Assembly (NCBI RefSeq): GCF_019753045.1
Contig: NZ_JAIELN010000007.1
Location: forward strand, 62,001 to 126,000
Length of the DNA: 64,000 bases
Origin: Hyphomicrobium sp.
GTDB taxonomy: Bacteria > Pseudomonadota > Alphaproteobacteria > Rhizobiales > Hyphomicrobiaceae
Direction of reading: 5' to 3'
The notes below the pieces were generated by a model. It worked only from the letters and a program-made list of their open reading frames with translations, was not told the DNA's origin and did not search any database. Of the stretch, positions 1-10,120 are shown one piece after another; the stretch's first letter is position 1; the number at the start of each line of letters is the position of its first letter. A program made the translations under genes and the position numbers.

Positions 1-96
1 GAAACGCCTGAGCGACGCGGCCTAGTCTTCGTTTCGATGTGTGCCGTGGCCGACAATCGAAACGCGGTCATTCAGAGTGTTGTGGTCGGTAGAACA

Positions 97-537
97 ATGT
101 CCTCGGTCTTGACCCTCGAACCGGGAAGCCAAAGCGAAGGTTTTTGCGACTGCTGTGGCTATGCCAGTCGAACAGTCTGGGGCTATGTTTACTCCGATGG
201 GCGGCCTCGCGCGGCATACTTTGTCCAATGGACACCAGGACGCGTCCGTTCGTGCGGAGCGAATATCGATGTGATCATTGGAGAGTGGGGCGAAGGGATG
301 TTGGCAAACAACAGAAATGCGGTTGCCCTAGAATATCGTGTTCTCGACACCGGACCGGCAATGATGTTGATCGACGCTAGCTCGCGTACCTTTTCTGTAA
401 GCCCTCTTGTGGGCAAAGTTCTCGATCGGAACCAAGTCTTTAAATTGGAACTTGCGAGCGAGACGTTTGCGCTCGCGGATGTAATACTACTAAACGATGG
501 TCGCGTTTCGGAACTGATGGATAGGTCCCGGCCCTAA
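97..537 (+). CDS. Conserved hypothetical protein
   Basis: A 146-residue protein of unknown function. It has no signal peptide or membrane segment that I can see. Near the N-terminus is a cysteine cluster (CDCCG, about residues 17-21) followed by a patterned beta-rich segment (WGYV, YFVQWTPGR), and the C-terminal half is well-formed alternating hydrophobic sequence. The cysteine pair could bind a metal, but only one cluster is visible. The frame also stays open to an ATG at position 37; I prefer 97 because the extra 20 residues look unlike coding sequence, though no strong ribosome site marks either start. It converges with the DUF2939 gene, 12 bases away. Confidence 0.6.
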   Translation: MSSVLTLEPGSQSEGFCDCCGYASRTVWGYVYSDGRPRAAYFVQWTPGRVRSCGANIDVIIGEWGEGMLANNRNAVALEYRVLDTGPAMMLIDASSRTFSVSPLVGKVLDRNQVFKLELASETFALADVILLNDGRVSELMDRSRP

Positions 538-549
538 ACTCGACCCGGG

Positions 550-1158
550 CTACATATTTGTATCGGTGAACTTCTGCACCGCGTTCTTGGCCGTCGTCAG
601 AAATTTCACGCGCAGCTCCGTGAGCTTCCATCCGACCGATCGAAGCTCGAGCTTGCCGAGATAAATCCGCGTCGGATCGTACTTGTCTTCCATGTCGATC
701 TCGAAGCTCGTCGGACTTGTGAACTCCGCGCGCTTCACGCGAGCCCATGCGCGTTGGATCCGGTCGAGAATGGGCATGGTCTTCGCTTCGTCGGCGTCGC
801 TGCCGACCAGATCGCGATACTTACCGCGAAGCGTGAAAAGCTGCGGAAGCCCCTCTGGCGTTACATACGTCTCGACAACGCTGTCGACGGCGCTTTGGCC
901 CCAATAGGCCTTGAAACGCGTCCAGAGCCCATTGCTGGCGGCCGGATCGGCATTTGGATCGGGAAGATTGAGCGCGATCCTCGCGATCGAGGGCTTCAGC
1001 GTTTCGCGAACCGTCGGCCATTCGATGGCGCTGGCAAGGTACTCCGAATCGCCGTTGCGGACCGCTTCGCGAATGCCCCAGGCCGTCGCGAAGGGCGAGC
1101 CGATATAAATCGCTGCGGCAACAAGAAAAAATCCGAATACGATTGAAACCGGCTTCAT
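550..1158 (-). CDS. DUF2939 family membrane-anchored protein
   Basis: A 202-residue protein with one N-terminal hydrophobic segment (about residues 4-22) that would anchor it to, or carry it across, the inner membrane. The following region (AVRNGDSEYLASAIEWPTVRETLK) matches the DUF2939 pattern, in which a short helix-rich segment after the anchor reads roughly 'aixxgDxxxLaxxvdfpxvResLk'. The molecular function of the family is not known. It lies on the same strand as the downstream M48 protease gene region but 100 bases after that gene's stop, so co-transcription is possible and unproven. Confidence 0.72.
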   Translation of the reverse strand: MKPVSIVFGFFLVAAAIYIGSPFATAWGIREAVRNGDSEYLASAIEWPTVRETLKPSIARIALNLPDPNADPAASNGLWTRFKAYWGQSAVDSVVETYVTPEGLPQLFTLRGKYRDLVGSDADEAKTMPILDRIQRAWARVKRAEFTSPTSFEIDMEDKYDPTRIYLGKLELRSVGWKLTELRVKFLTTAKNAVQKFTDTNM

Positions 1159-1258
1159 GCAGAGTTCCGTTGAAACGCGCGATCATCTCGCGCTGTCATT
1201 GTCCTCTTACGAACAAAATCTGACGAACTTCGGGCCAAGCATGCCGCGTTCCGTGCCG

Positions 1259-2389
1259 CTATTCAGCCTGATCCGGGTCGCGCGTTTTCTTGCACACCGA
1301 TTTCAGACTTTGCCAGGCTTCCGCAGTGAGGGCCGGGCTCGACTGATAGTCCTTCTGCTCGCTGACGAGGCGCGCACGTTCGGCGGCCGGAGGGTGCGTG
1401 CGAAACCAGCTGAAAGCGCCGGGCCCTTCATCGCCGTCTTCAGCTTCCATCTTCGTGACGCGGGTGAAGAAGTTTCCGAGACCTTTGGGCGAAATATCGG
1501 CCGCCTTCAGAAGCTCCAGCGCATGCTTGTCGGCCTCGCGTTCGGCGCTCCGGGAATATCCGAGCTGCGCCAGCATAAGCCCGACGTTGGCAAGCCCGCC
1601 CCCCGTCGTATTGCCAAGCATGACCTCGAGCGTCGCCCCAAGACCGACGCCGCGAATGATCGCAGACTCCGGATGGAGTTCGATCCCGTGTCCCATTTCG
1701 TGGGCGAGCACACCGGCGGCTTCGTCTGGGCTTTCCGATTTGTCGAGCAACCCGCTGGTCAAGACGATCTGGCCGCCCGGCACGGCAAAGGCGTTCATCA
1801 GAGGCCAGTCGTAAACGTGGATATGGAATGGGACGCTTCCCGACGCGCCTTTCGAAAGCCGTTCGGTCAACCGCGTGAGAGCCGCGAGACCTGCAGGGTC
1901 GACGCACTCCTTATGCCCCTTGGTCATCGATGACCGGGTGGCATCGCCGAGCCGTTCGCGCCAGCTGTTGGGCAGGTGTCGCGCGATCGATTTCGACGGA
2001 CTGACGTCGAGCAGGTAGACCGCAAAGATCAGCCCCGCGATGAGCGCGAGAATTAAAAACCACATGCGCTTCTCGCGAAGCCATGCCGCGCGCACGGACA
2101 GGCGCGGCGCGCGCTCTCTGAGTGCTGCGGCAAAGCCCGCTCCCTGGACGAACAGCGATGCGCCGGGCTCATCGCCCGAGGTCAGAAGAACGTCGATGGC
2201 GTTTGGCCGGATGGGCTCCTCGGAGCGGAGTTTGCCGTACGTCCAGATATGCCGTGAACCCCCAGGGAGGTCGATCTCGATACCGGACGCGCCAAGGGAC
2301 ACGGTGCCGTCGACGGGGATAGCCCCACGGCGGGCGATAAAGCGGCAATAACTCGGGAATGCCGGATTGGCAGCCGGGGCTGAAGTCAT
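1259..2389 (-). CDS. M48-family zinc metalloprotease, membrane-anchored
   Basis: A 376-residue peptidase. Residues 1-105 form a cytosolic or beta-rich N-terminal domain, residues 109-127 are a transmembrane helix, and the M48 catalytic domain follows. The zinc-binding HEMGH motif is at residues 230-234, and a downstream SAEREAD segment supplies the third zinc ligand glutamate, so the site looks intact. Members of the family (BepA, LoiP, HtpX, Oma1 relatives) degrade or mature envelope proteins. The unusual feature is the long N-terminal domain before the membrane helix; it resembles proteases annotated as M48 with an extra N-terminal DUF. Substrate cannot be inferred. Confidence 0.88.
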   Translation of the reverse strand: MTSAPAANPAFPSYCRFIARRGAIPVDGTVSLGASGIEIDLPGGSRHIWTYGKLRSEEPIRPNAIDVLLTSGDEPGASLFVQGAGFAAALRERAPRLSVRAAWLREKRMWFLILALIAGLIFAVYLLDVSPSKSIARHLPNSWRERLGDATRSSMTKGHKECVDPAGLAALTRLTERLSKGASGSVPFHIHVYDWPLMNAFAVPGGQIVLTSGLLDKSESPDEAAGVLAHEMGHGIELHPESAIIRGVGLGATLEVMLGNTTGGGLANVGLMLAQLGYSRSAEREADKHALELLKAADISPKGLGNFFTRVTKMEAEDGDEGPGAFSWFRTHPPAAERARLVSEQKDYQSSPALTAEAWQSLKSVCKKTRDPDQAE

Positions 2390-2806
2390 CGAACGATTCC
2401 GAGCAGGTTGGAGCGCGACCGCCTACATTTAAGCATGGCTGCCCATAAAGAAATGTCTCCCGGTCGACAAACTCGGGCCCTTGTCGCGTCGAATTCTCAG
2501 CCCAAATGGCAAGGCCAGCGGCCGTCGTCGATGAGACCCGCAGAGCCAGGATTTTCGACACAGTCAGCGCACCCGTTAACGATGATCGGTGGGTTGCATA
2601 GCTGATGTGGCGGTTAAGCAACTTTCTGGAGCCACCGCGCCACTTTCGAGCCACAATGACCGCGCACCAGCTGACTTCCGACGTCGGCTTATGCAGCGTC
2701 ATTTTTTATCAGGCAGAGCACTTTCGCCGAGCCCACGCGACTGGCATCCCTGCGCCATCCGAATTCGGGTGGTTTGACAAGGGCAAGGATGCCCAAAGAG
2801 GAATAA
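2390..2806. other. Gene-free stretch before ilvD
   Basis: This 417-base gap separates the divergent M48 protease and ilvD. Short open frames occur on both strands, but none has convincing coding character or a ribosome site. It presumably holds the promoters of both flanking genes. Just before ilvD there is a ribosome site, GAGGAAT (about 2798-2804). I looked for a leader peptide rich in Val, Leu or Ile followed by an attenuator, as some ilv genes have, and saw none. Confidence 0.5.
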
Positions 2807-4531
2807 ATGGACGCCAAGACGTTCGATAAATCGAAGCTTCCGAGCCGTCACGTGACTGAGGGTCCCTCGAGGGCGCCGCACCGTTCGTATTATTATGCGA
2901 TGGGCCTGACCGAGGAGGAGATCAACCGTCCGTTCGTCGGCGTCGCCTCGTGCTGGAACGAAGCCGCGCCATGCAACATCTCGCTGATGCGCCAGGCGCA
3001 AGCGGTCAAGACCGGCGTCAAGGAAGCAGGCGGCACGCCGCGCGAATTCTGCACCATCACCGTCACCGACGGCATCGCCATGGGCCACCAGGGCATGAAG
3101 TCGAGCCTCGTCTCGCGCGAAGTCATCGCCGACTCGATTGAGCTGACGATGCGTGGCCATTCCTATGACGCTCTCGTCGGCATCGCCGGCTGCGATAAGA
3201 GCTTGCCCGGCATGATGATGTCGATGCTGCGGCTCAACGTGCCGAGCGTCTTCATGTACGGCGGCTCGATCCTGCCCGGCCGCTTCAAGGACCGCGACGT
3301 TACCGTCGTCGACGTTTTCGAGGGCGTGGGCATGCATAACGCCGGCAAAATGTCTGCGGCAGAGCTCCACGAGCTTGAATGCGTCGCCTGCCCGTCGGCC
3401 GGCTCTTGCGGTGGGCAGTTTACCGCGAACACGATGGCCTGCGTTTCGGAAGCCATCGGCTTGGCGCTTCCGGGTTCGGCCGGCGCGCCGGCTCCGTTCG
3501 AAAGCCGCGATGCCTACGCACACGAAAGCGGCAAGGCCGTCATGCGTCTCATCGCCGATGGCCTGCGTCCGCGCGAAATCTGCACGCGCAAGGCCTTCGA
3601 GAACGCCGCCATCGTCGTTGCGGCAACCGGCGGCTCGACCAACGGCGCGCTGCATTTGCCCGCCATGGCGCACGAGGTCGGCATTGACTTCGATCTGTTC
3701 GACGTCGCCGAGATCTTCAAGCGCACGCCCTACATCGCCGACTTGAAGCCGGGTGGAAAATACGTCGCCAAGGACGTCTACGACATCGGTGGTGTTCAGC
3801 AGATCCTGAAGGCTTTGCTCGAAGGCGGAATTTTGCACGGCGACTGCATCACCGTGACCGGTAAGACACTCGCGCAAAATCTCGAGAGCGTGAAATTCAA
3901 TCACGATCAGAAAGTCGTATTTCCGGTTTCCAATCCGATCACGCCGACGGGCGGCGTCGTAGGCCTCAAGGGCACGCTCGCACCAGACGGTGCGATTGTG
4001 AAAGTCGCGGGTCTGAAGACGCAGAAGTTCCGCGGCACAGCATTGTGCTTCGACTGTGAGGAAGATGCGTTCCAGGCGGTTGAAGATCGGAAGTACAAGG
4101 CGGGCGACGTGATCATCATCCGTTACGAGGGGCCGAAGGGCGGTCCGGGCATGCGCGAAATGCTGTCGACGACGGCCGCACTTTACGGCCAAGGCGCTGG
4201 CGATAACGTAGCACTTATAACGGACGGACGCTTCTCAGGCGGCACGCGCGGACTCTGCATCGGCCACGTTGGACCCGAAGCAGCCGTCGGTGGTCCGATT
4301 GCGCTGGTTCAGGATGGCGACATCATCTCGATCGACGCTGAAAACGGCACACTCGACCTCGAGGTCAGTGAGGAAGAGCTTGAACGGCGTCGCAAGACCT
4401 GGAAGGCGCCGCCGAACATGTACCAGTCGGGGGCACTGAGAAAATTTGCGGACCAAGTGGGACCGGCGCGCTATGGCGCTGTTACCCATGCGGGAGGAAA
4501 GGCGGAAGTTCTCTGCTATGCGGACATTTAG
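2807..4531 (+). CDS. ilvD: Dihydroxy-acid dehydratase
   Basis: Catalyses the dehydration of 2,3-dihydroxyisovalerate and 2,3-dihydroxy-3-methylvalerate, the penultimate step in valine, leucine and isoleucine synthesis, in the cytosol. Length (574 residues) is normal for the shorter IlvD type. Conserved segments are [10 protein letters not shown] (about residues 128-137) and [16 protein letters not shown] (about 196-211), which carry iron-sulfur ligand cysteines, and a C-terminal GGPGMREM block with SGGTRG. Start ATG at 2807 has a GAGGAA ribosome site. Its last 14 bases overlap the start of the exoR-like gene, so the two are probably co-transcribed although functionally unrelated. Confidence 0.97.
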   Translation: MDAKTFDKSKLPSRHVTEGPSRAPHRSYYYAMGLTEEEINRPFVGVASCWNEAAPCNISLMRQAQAVKTGVKEAGGTPREFCTITVTDGIAMGHQGMKSSLVSREVIADSIELTMRGHSYDALVGIAGCDKSLPGMMMSMLRLNVPSVFMYGGSILPGRFKDRDVTVVDVFEGVGMHNAGKMSAAELHELECVACPSAGSCGGQFTANTMACVSEAIGLALPGSAGAPAPFESRDAYAHESGKAVMRLIADGLRPREICTRKAFENAAIVVAATGGSTNGALHLPAMAHEVGIDFDLFDVAEIFKRTPYIADLKPGGKYVAKDVYDIGGVQQILKALLEGGILHGDCITVTGKTLAQNLESVKFNHDQKVVFPVSNPITPTGGVVGLKGTLAPDGAIVKVAGLKTQKFRGTALCFDCEEDAFQAVEDRKYKAGDVIIIRYEGPKGGPGMREMLSTTAALYGQGAGDNVALITDGRFSGGTRGLCIGHVGPEAAVGGPIALVQDGDIISIDAENGTLDLEVSEEELERRRKTWKAPPNMYQSGALRKFADQVGPARYGAVTHAGGKAEVLCYADI

Positions 4532-5615
4532 GCTTGCACTTGCGGGAAGTGTTGCAACCCTGCTGATGCTGGGTTCGGCGATGGCGGGAGACATTGTCTT
4601 CCGCTCGCCGGACGATGCGATGAAGCAAGGAATATCGGCGTTCAACGGCGGTTACTACGAACTGGCGTTGCCCGCATTCGAAGCTCTCGAGACTTCGAAA
4701 CCGCAGATCGCGCGCTTTTACATGGCGCGCATCTACGGCGATAACGAAGGTGCCTACACCGATCACGGCAAAGCTTTCCGCTTGTACAAGTCGCTTGCGG
4801 ACGATCTGCAAGACGTCGATCCGGACGACGACAATCTCGCGCCGATCGCCGCGAAATCCCTCACGGCCGTTTCGACATATCTGCGAAATGGCGTTGCAAA
4901 TGCCGGCGTGAAACCGGACGTCGAGGCAGCGAATCGCGCATTGCAACGCGCCGCGCTGACCTTCAACGACGAGGACGCGCAGTTTGAACTCGCGAAGGTG
5001 TTTCTGAGAGGCGAGGGGCCGGACATTTCGGTCGCCGGCTTCGAAGACCCGTCGAGCAAGATTGCGAACGGCCGCCATTGGCTGTCGCGCCTGTCGCAAG
5101 CCGGTCATCCTGGCGCCCAGGCGTTCCTCGCGGATTTGATGTGGCGCGGAAAGTTCGTCGAGAAGAACCCGACCGCCGCGCTGAACCTCATCGACGTCGC
5201 CGTCGCCAACGCGCCGCCGAGCGAGCGCGTGTGGATCGAGGACATCTATCAGAACATTTTCTGCAATGCGGGCGAGGGCGTCCGCCGGCAGGCGACGGGG
5301 CGCGTCGCCGAGTGGCATAACCTCTATGGCCGCAGTCCCGCGGCGCGCGACGATAAGGACGGCCTGGATAACTTGGCGGCCGAACCGGTGAGAACGTGCG
5401 CTAACGGCGAACTCGTGCGTCCGATGGGCGTCGCGACGCCGACACCCGCGGCGCAGCAGGTGATCACGTCGGCGCCGTCTGTTTCGCCTCAACGAAACGC
5501 GGTTATTCCGGCGGCGACTTCATTGCAGCCAGCAGCGGCGTCGCCGTCGGCACCTGCATTGTCGTCCTCTGCCCCAATGCTCGGCTTTGGAGCAAGCGAG
5601 TCCACCGCTCGCTAA
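4518..5615 (+). CDS. exoR: ExoR-like periplasmic Sel1-repeat protein
   Basis: A 365-residue secreted protein with a Sec signal peptide (cleavage likely after SAMA, about residue 22) and Sel1-type helical repeats. The segments [23 protein letters not shown] and [18 protein letters not shown] closely follow rhizobial ExoR, the periplasmic inhibitor of the ExoS sensor kinase that controls exopolysaccharide and motility. The C-terminal 70 residues are a Pro/Ala-rich tail that ExoR of Sinorhizobium (268 residues) lacks. Start chosen at 4518, where the signal peptide begins; it lies inside the end of ilvD. No exoS or chvI gene is in the window, so the regulatory role is inferred from the family. 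Confidence 0.75.
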   Translation: MRTFRLALAGSVATLLMLGSAMAGDIVFRSPDDAMKQGISAFNGGYYELALPAFEALETSKPQIARFYMARIYGDNEGAYTDHGKAFRLYKSLADDLQDVDPDDDNLAPIAAKSLTAVSTYLRNGVANAGVKPDVEAANRALQRAALTFNDEDAQFELAKVFLRGEGPDISVAGFEDPSSKIANGRHWLSRLSQAGHPGAQAFLADLMWRGKFVEKNPTAALNLIDVAVANAPPSERVWIEDIYQNIFCNAGEGVRRQATGRVAEWHNLYGRSPAARDDKDGLDNLAAEPVRTCANGELVRPMGVATPTPAAQQVITSAPSVSPQRNAVIPAATSLQPAAASPSAPALSSSAPMLGFGASESTAR

Positions 5616-5630
5616 GAGTTTTCGATTGTC

Positions 5631-5667
5631 GTTTGGCGGCAGGCTCCCCGAAGGGAAGTCGCCAAAC
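5631..5667. terminator. Hairpin between convergent exoR-like and xthA genes
   Basis: GTTTGGCG at 5631-5638 pairs with CGCCAAAC at 5660-5667, with an inner TCCCC...GGGA pairing. It sits in the 55-base gap between converging genes. There is no long T-run on either side, so it may end transcription in both directions only weakly, or protect 3' ends. Confidence 0.5.
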
Positions 5668-5670
5668 CCA

Positions 5671-6453
5671 TTAAGTATCCAGTTTGATCCAGACCGGCAC
5701 GTGATCGGAGGGCTTTTCTTGCGCCCGGGTATCGCGGTCGATGCCTGACGAGCGCAAGAGATCGGCGGCTTGGCTCGACAGCAGCATGTGGTCGATCCGG
5801 ATGCCGTCGTCTTTCTGAAACGCACCGGCCTGATAATCCCAGAACGTGTAGACGCCGGGACCCGGATGGCAGGCGCGAGTCGCATCCGTAAAACCGAGAT
5901 TGACGAGCGTGCGCCAAGCGGCACGGCTCTCAGGCTGAAACAGCGCGTCGTTCACCCAGGCCTGCGGACGCTTCGCATCTTCACTTTCCGGAATGACGTT
6001 GAAGTCGCCCGCGAGCACGAGCGGCATCTCGTCTTTGAGCAGAACAGCTGCCCGTGCCTGCATCCGCTTCATCCATGCGAGCTTGTAGGCGAACTTCTCG
6101 GTGCCGATCGGATTGCCGTTCGGCAGATATAGCGAAACGACGCGAGCCATGCGGTCGCCGAGCGCGACCGACGCTTCGATCCACCGCGCATGCTGATCGA
6201 GTTCGTCGCCGGGCAAACCGCGCGTCACATCCTCGAGCGGAGACTTCGAGAGAATCGCAACCCCATTGAACCCCTTCTGCCCAAGTGTCGCGACGTTGTA
6301 GCCGAGATCCTGAAACGCCGAAGTCGGGAAGCCTTCGTCGACCGACTTGATTTCCTGAAGACAGACGACGTCGGGGGAATGCTGGCGCAGATATCCGAGC
6401 GCCGACTCAAGCCGCGCCTTGACGCCGTTTATATTCCAAGTTGCGATGATCAT
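5671..6453 (-). CDS. xthA: Exodeoxyribonuclease III (AP endonuclease)
   Basis: A 260-residue member of the exonuclease III/APE1 family, which cuts DNA 5' of abasic sites and trims 3' ends during base-excision repair. The family motifs are all visible: N-terminal ATWNINGVKAR, QEIKS with the metal-binding glutamate, NGVAILSK, AGDFNVIPE and the C-terminal SDHVPVW carrying the catalytic Asp-His. Length is typical. It is followed in the same direction from erpA after a gap of about 110 bases. Confidence 0.95.
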   Translation of the reverse strand: MIIATWNINGVKARLESALGYLRQHSPDVVCLQEIKSVDEGFPTSAFQDLGYNVATLGQKGFNGVAILSKSPLEDVTRGLPGDELDQHARWIEASVALGDRMARVVSLYLPNGNPIGTEKFAYKLAWMKRMQARAAVLLKDEMPLVLAGDFNVIPESEDAKRPQAWVNDALFQPESRAAWRTLVNLGFTDATRACHPGPGVYTFWDYQAGAFQKDDGIRIDHMLLSSQAADLLRSSGIDRDTRAQEKPSDHVPVWIKLDT

Positions 6454-6563
6454 GGCGTGGCAGGTTTCTCAGACGAAGGGGTCGCCGGTTCGCGCGAAGA
6501 CGACGCGACAAACCGAGAGGCGAGATGTGCCACTCAATCCGCGACAAATCAAATCCGGAAGGA

Positions 6564-6896
6564 TCAGATCGAAAAACTGGTCCCGCAGCCGCATGAGGCG
6601 GTGGCGACCGGGTTGGTGATCTTGAAAGCAGCGCCGATGAGATCATCGACGAAATCGATCTGGGCGCCCTCCATGTACTGCGCCGAAACCGGGTCGATGA
6701 CGACGACTGCGCCGTTTCGTTCGATGACGATATCGTCATCGGTGCGGGCGCCGACCAGATCGAACTTATATTGAAAACCAGAGCAACCGCCGCCCTCGAC
6801 CGAAACGCGCAAAATCGGTGATTCCGTTTCGGTCGCGGTTATTTCGGAAATTCGGTTCGCGGCGCGCTCTGTGACGGTAATGGTCATTTGTGTCAT
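6564..6896 (-). CDS. erpA: Iron-sulfur cluster insertion protein ErpA (A-type carrier)
   Basis: A 110-residue HesB/IscA-family protein that hands iron-sulfur clusters to apo-enzymes. The three cluster-binding cysteines are present: one in GGCSGFQY (about residue 40) and two in the C-terminal SCGCGTSF. Translation may begin at 6896 or three codons later at 6887 (MTITVTERA). It is divergent from dgt, with 107 bases between them that must hold both promoters. The pairing of an ErpA gene with dgt and xthA is common in Rhizobiales. Confidence 0.93.
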   Translation of the reverse strand: MTQMTITVTERAANRISEITATETESPILRVSVEGGGCSGFQYKFDLVGARTDDDIVIERNGAVVVIDPVSAQYMEGAQIDFVDDLIGAAFKITNPVATASCGCGTSFSI

Positions 6897-7003
6897 CGGT
6901 TGCAGACAGTTATCCGGCCATAGTCGCTAGGGCCTACTAGCGGTGGCGGTACGCAAGAGATAGGAAAGCGGCTGACGAAGTCAAATACTAAGCGCATCGA
7001 ACA

Positions 7004-8230
7004 ATGACAGCGAGCCTTAAACCGGTCTCCGAGACCCTGGATTACGGGCTGAGCCTAAGGCCTGGGGAGCGCTCGCCGGCCCCCTATGCCGCAAGCGGAG
7101 TTCCATCCCGAGGCCGCTACCATGCCGAATCGGAATGCGGCGCACGCGGTCCATTCCAGCGCGATCGCGACCGGGTGCTCCATTCGACCGCTTTCCGGCG
7201 CTTGACCTATAAGACGCAAGTCTTCTTGCCGCACGAGGGCGATCACTTTCGAACGCGCCTGACCCATTCATTGGAAGTGGCGCAGATCGCTCGCACGATT
7301 GCACGGCAGCTTCGCCTCGACGAAGACCTCGCCGAAACGATCGCACTCGCCCACGATCTCGGACACTCTCCGTTCGGACATGCGGGCGAGCGCGCGCTCG
7401 ATACCGAGATGCGTCCCTTCGGCGGCTTCGATCACAACGCGCAGTCGCTTCGCGTCGTGACGACGCTCGAACGCAAGTATCTATCGTTCGATGGTCTGAA
7501 CCTCACCTGGGAAACGCTCGAAGGGCTTGCAAAGCACAATGGCCCCGTGCGGAGCGCGTCCGCCGTCGCCAAAGTCGCGCGCAACATCGAGGCATGGTGT
7601 TCCCTGAAGCTCGAGCAATGGCCCTCCGCCGAAGCGCAAGTCGCGAGCCTCGCCGACGATATCGCCTACCTCTCGCACGATGTCGACGACGGGCTTCGCG
7701 CCGGACTGATCACGTTCGATACGCTCCATGGCGCACCGCTCGCCGGACCGATCGCGAGTGAGGTGAAGGCCCTCGCACGCGGCGCCGAGAGTGGCCGTGC
7801 CATCTACGAAGTGACCCGGCGCATGATCACCGCGATGGTCGGTGACGTCGTGACCGAAAGTCGGCGGCGGCTTGCGGGCTTGGCTCCGGGCTCGCCCGAC
7901 GACATCCGCGCCGCGGGCCACGCGGCAATCGCTTTTTCGGATGCCATGACGCTCGACCTCGCGCACCTGAAGAACTTTCTGTTCGGGGCCGTCTATCACC
8001 ACCGGCGGGTTCTCGACGTCATGGAAAAGGCCGAAAACGTGGTTCGCGACCTGTTTAGGAAATACTATTCCGATGCCGCTGCGCTGCCCGCTGGCTGGCG
8101 CGAGGCGCTGCGGGGCCTGGATGACCGTCACCGGGCGCGCGTCGCTTGCGACTTTCTGGCTGGACAGACCGACCGCTACGCCCTCGCGGAGCACCGCCGC
8201 CTGTTTGACGCCACCCCGGAACTGGGCTAG
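7004..8230 (+). CDS. dgt: Deoxyguanosinetriphosphate triphosphohydrolase-like protein
   Basis: A 408-residue HD-domain enzyme expected to hydrolyse dNTPs to deoxynucleosides and tripolyphosphate, helping to balance nucleotide pools. Metal-binding residues of the HD domain appear in RLTHSLEVAQ and LAHDLGHSPFGHAGE (about residues 85-130), followed by the DDIAYLSHDVDDGL segment that carries the last HD aspartate. Length matches the alphaproteobacterial type. argS follows on the same strand after 67 bases, the usual neighbour in this group. Confidence 0.93.
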   Translation: MTASLKPVSETLDYGLSLRPGERSPAPYAASGVPSRGRYHAESECGARGPFQRDRDRVLHSTAFRRLTYKTQVFLPHEGDHFRTRLTHSLEVAQIARTIARQLRLDEDLAETIALAHDLGHSPFGHAGERALDTEMRPFGGFDHNAQSLRVVTTLERKYLSFDGLNLTWETLEGLAKHNGPVRSASAVAKVARNIEAWCSLKLEQWPSAEAQVASLADDIAYLSHDVDDGLRAGLITFDTLHGAPLAGPIASEVKALARGAESGRAIYEVTRRMITAMVGDVVTESRRRLAGLAPGSPDDIRAAGHAAIAFSDAMTLDLAHLKNFLFGAVYHHRRVLDVMEKAENVVRDLFRKYYSDAAALPAGWREALRGLDDRHRARVACDFLAGQTDRYALAEHRRLFDATPELG

Positions 8231-8297
8231 GCGCGAAGCTCAAGTTTAATCGCAAAATGGGCCCTGGGCCCGCAAAGACCAAAGGCATCTAGCTTTT

Positions 8298-10058
8298 ATG
8301 AATGTTTTCGCTGACGTCGCAGCCCGGGTCCGCACTGCGCTGACGGATCTTCAATCCGAGGGCTTCCTTCCCGCGGACCTCGTTCTCCCGGCGTTCGATG
8401 CCGAGCCTCCACGCGATCCGAGCCACGGCGATGTCGCCGTCAACGCCGCGATGGTTCTCGCGAAGTCAGCAAAGATGAAGCCGCGCGACATCGCCGAAGC
8501 ATTGAAGGCCAAGCTCGAAGCCGCGCCAAATATCGCCAAGATCGACGTCGCGGGTCCGGGCTTCTTGAACATCACATTCAAAAGCAGCGTCTGGCACGAC
8601 TTGGTGCGCACGATCCTCCAGCAAGGATTGGCTTACGGCGCGGGCGGAACGGGCAGAGGCGAGAAGCTCAACGTCGAATACGTTTCGGCAAACCCAACGG
8701 GTCCGATGCACGTCGGACATTGCCGCGGCGCCGTCTTCGGCGATGCGCTAGCAAACTTGCTCGTCTTCTCAGGCTTCGACGTGACGCGCGAATACTACAT
8801 CAACGACGCGGGAGGCCAGGTGAACGTGCTCGCACGTTCCGCATTCCTCCGTTACCGCGAGGCGCTGGGCGAGAACATCGGCGCCATCCCAGAGGGGCTT
8901 TATCCGGGCGAATATCTGAAGCCGGTCGGCGAAGCGCTCGCGGCCGAGCACGGCTCCTCGCTGCTCGACATGCCCGAAGACCGCTGGCTACCGCTCGTTC
9001 GGTCGTTCGCCATCGCGAAAATGATGGAGATGATCAAGGACGATCTGGCGGCCCTCAACATTCGCCATGACGTCTTTTTCTCGGAAGCGTCGCTCACGTC
9101 GAACGGCCGCGATCAGGTCAAAGCCGCGATCGAAGTACTGCGCGGGAAAGGGCTGATCTACGAGGGCACGCTCGAGAAGCCCAAGGGACACGACGATGCC
9201 GAGTGGGAAGATCGCGTCCAGACGCTCTTCAAGTCGACCGCCTTCGGCGACGACGAGGACCGCGCGCTGCAGAAATCGGATGGAAGCTACACGTACTTCG
9301 CCGGTGACGTCGCCTACCACTACGACAAGTTGCAACGCGGCTTCCGCCACCTGATCAACGTCTTCGGTGCGGATCACGTCGGCTACATCCCGAGAATGAA
9401 GGCGGCGGTCGCGGCGCTTTCCGATGGGAAGGCAGACCTCGACGTGAAGGTCGTGCAACTTGTGCGGCTCTTCAAAGCGGGCGAGCCGTACAAGATGTCG
9501 AAGCGGGCAGGCACCTTCGTCACGCTGCGCGATGTTGTCGACGAGGTCGGCCGCGATCCCGTTCGCTTCATGATGCTCTATCGGAAAAATCAGGAAACGC
9601 TGGACTTCGACTTCGCCAAAGTGACGGAGCAGTCGAAGGACAATCCTGTCTTCTACGTGCAATACGCGCATGCTAGGGCGGCGAGCGTTCTACGGAACGC
9701 AGTCGAGCAGGTTGCCGGACTAGACGTATCTGTTGAAGCTCTCGAGAAGGCTGACCTCTCGATCCTGACGGATCCGGGGGAGCTCGACCTGATCCGGCGC
9801 CTCGCGAGTTTCCCTCGCCTGATCGAGGGAGCGGCGACGGCGCACGAGCCGCACCGGGTTGCCTTCTATCTCTACGACCTCGCGAGCGCTCTCCACACCC
9901 AATGGACGCGAGGCAATGATTCGCCACATTTACGTTTTATTCAGGCAAATGACGGGGTTGCGACTTCGGCGAGGTTGGGGCTGATTTTCGCGACAAAGAC
10001 GGTGATAAGATCGGGGCTTCAAATCCTCGGCGTCGAGGCGCCCGAAGCGATGCGCTAA
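8298..10058 (+). CDS. argS: Arginine--tRNA ligase
   Basis: A 586-residue class I aminoacyl-tRNA synthetase that charges tRNA-Arg. The N-terminal Arg-tRNA additional domain (residues 1-110) is followed by the nucleotide-binding HVGH version of the HIGH signature (in [13 protein letters not shown], about residue 137) and the KMSKR motif (about residue 400, in [11 protein letters not shown]). The C-terminal helical anticodon-binding domain ends normally. The SPOR-domain gene starts 62 bases downstream. Confidence 0.97.
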   Translation: MNVFADVAARVRTALTDLQSEGFLPADLVLPAFDAEPPRDPSHGDVAVNAAMVLAKSAKMKPRDIAEALKAKLEAAPNIAKIDVAGPGFLNITFKSSVWHDLVRTILQQGLAYGAGGTGRGEKLNVEYVSANPTGPMHVGHCRGAVFGDALANLLVFSGFDVTREYYINDAGGQVNVLARSAFLRYREALGENIGAIPEGLYPGEYLKPVGEALAAEHGSSLLDMPEDRWLPLVRSFAIAKMMEMIKDDLAALNIRHDVFFSEASLTSNGRDQVKAAIEVLRGKGLIYEGTLEKPKGHDDAEWEDRVQTLFKSTAFGDDEDRALQKSDGSYTYFAGDVAYHYDKLQRGFRHLINVFGADHVGYIPRMKAAVAALSDGKADLDVKVVQLVRLFKAGEPYKMSKRAGTFVTLRDVVDEVGRDPVRFMMLYRKNQETLDFDFAKVTEQSKDNPVFYVQYAHARAASVLRNAVEQVAGLDVSVEALEKADLSILTDPGELDLIRRLASFPRLIEGAATAHEPHRVAFYLYDLASALHTQWTRGNDSPHLRFIQANDGVATSARLGLIFATKTVIRSGLQILGVEAPEAMR

Positions 10059-10120
10059 AGTCTCGAATCGACGATTAGGCGCAACCACTGCTTGCGCCCC
10101 ACTCTAAGGGGGTTTCCGCG

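Noticed and set aside
1-25. Possible end of an upstream gene (frame 2, stop at 23-25)
   Set aside because: Only seven codons are visible, so it cannot be supported.
2699-4192. A 497-codon open frame antisense to ilvD
   Set aside because: Shadow of ilvD; composition is low-complexity Arg/Ala/Asp and no start signal is present.
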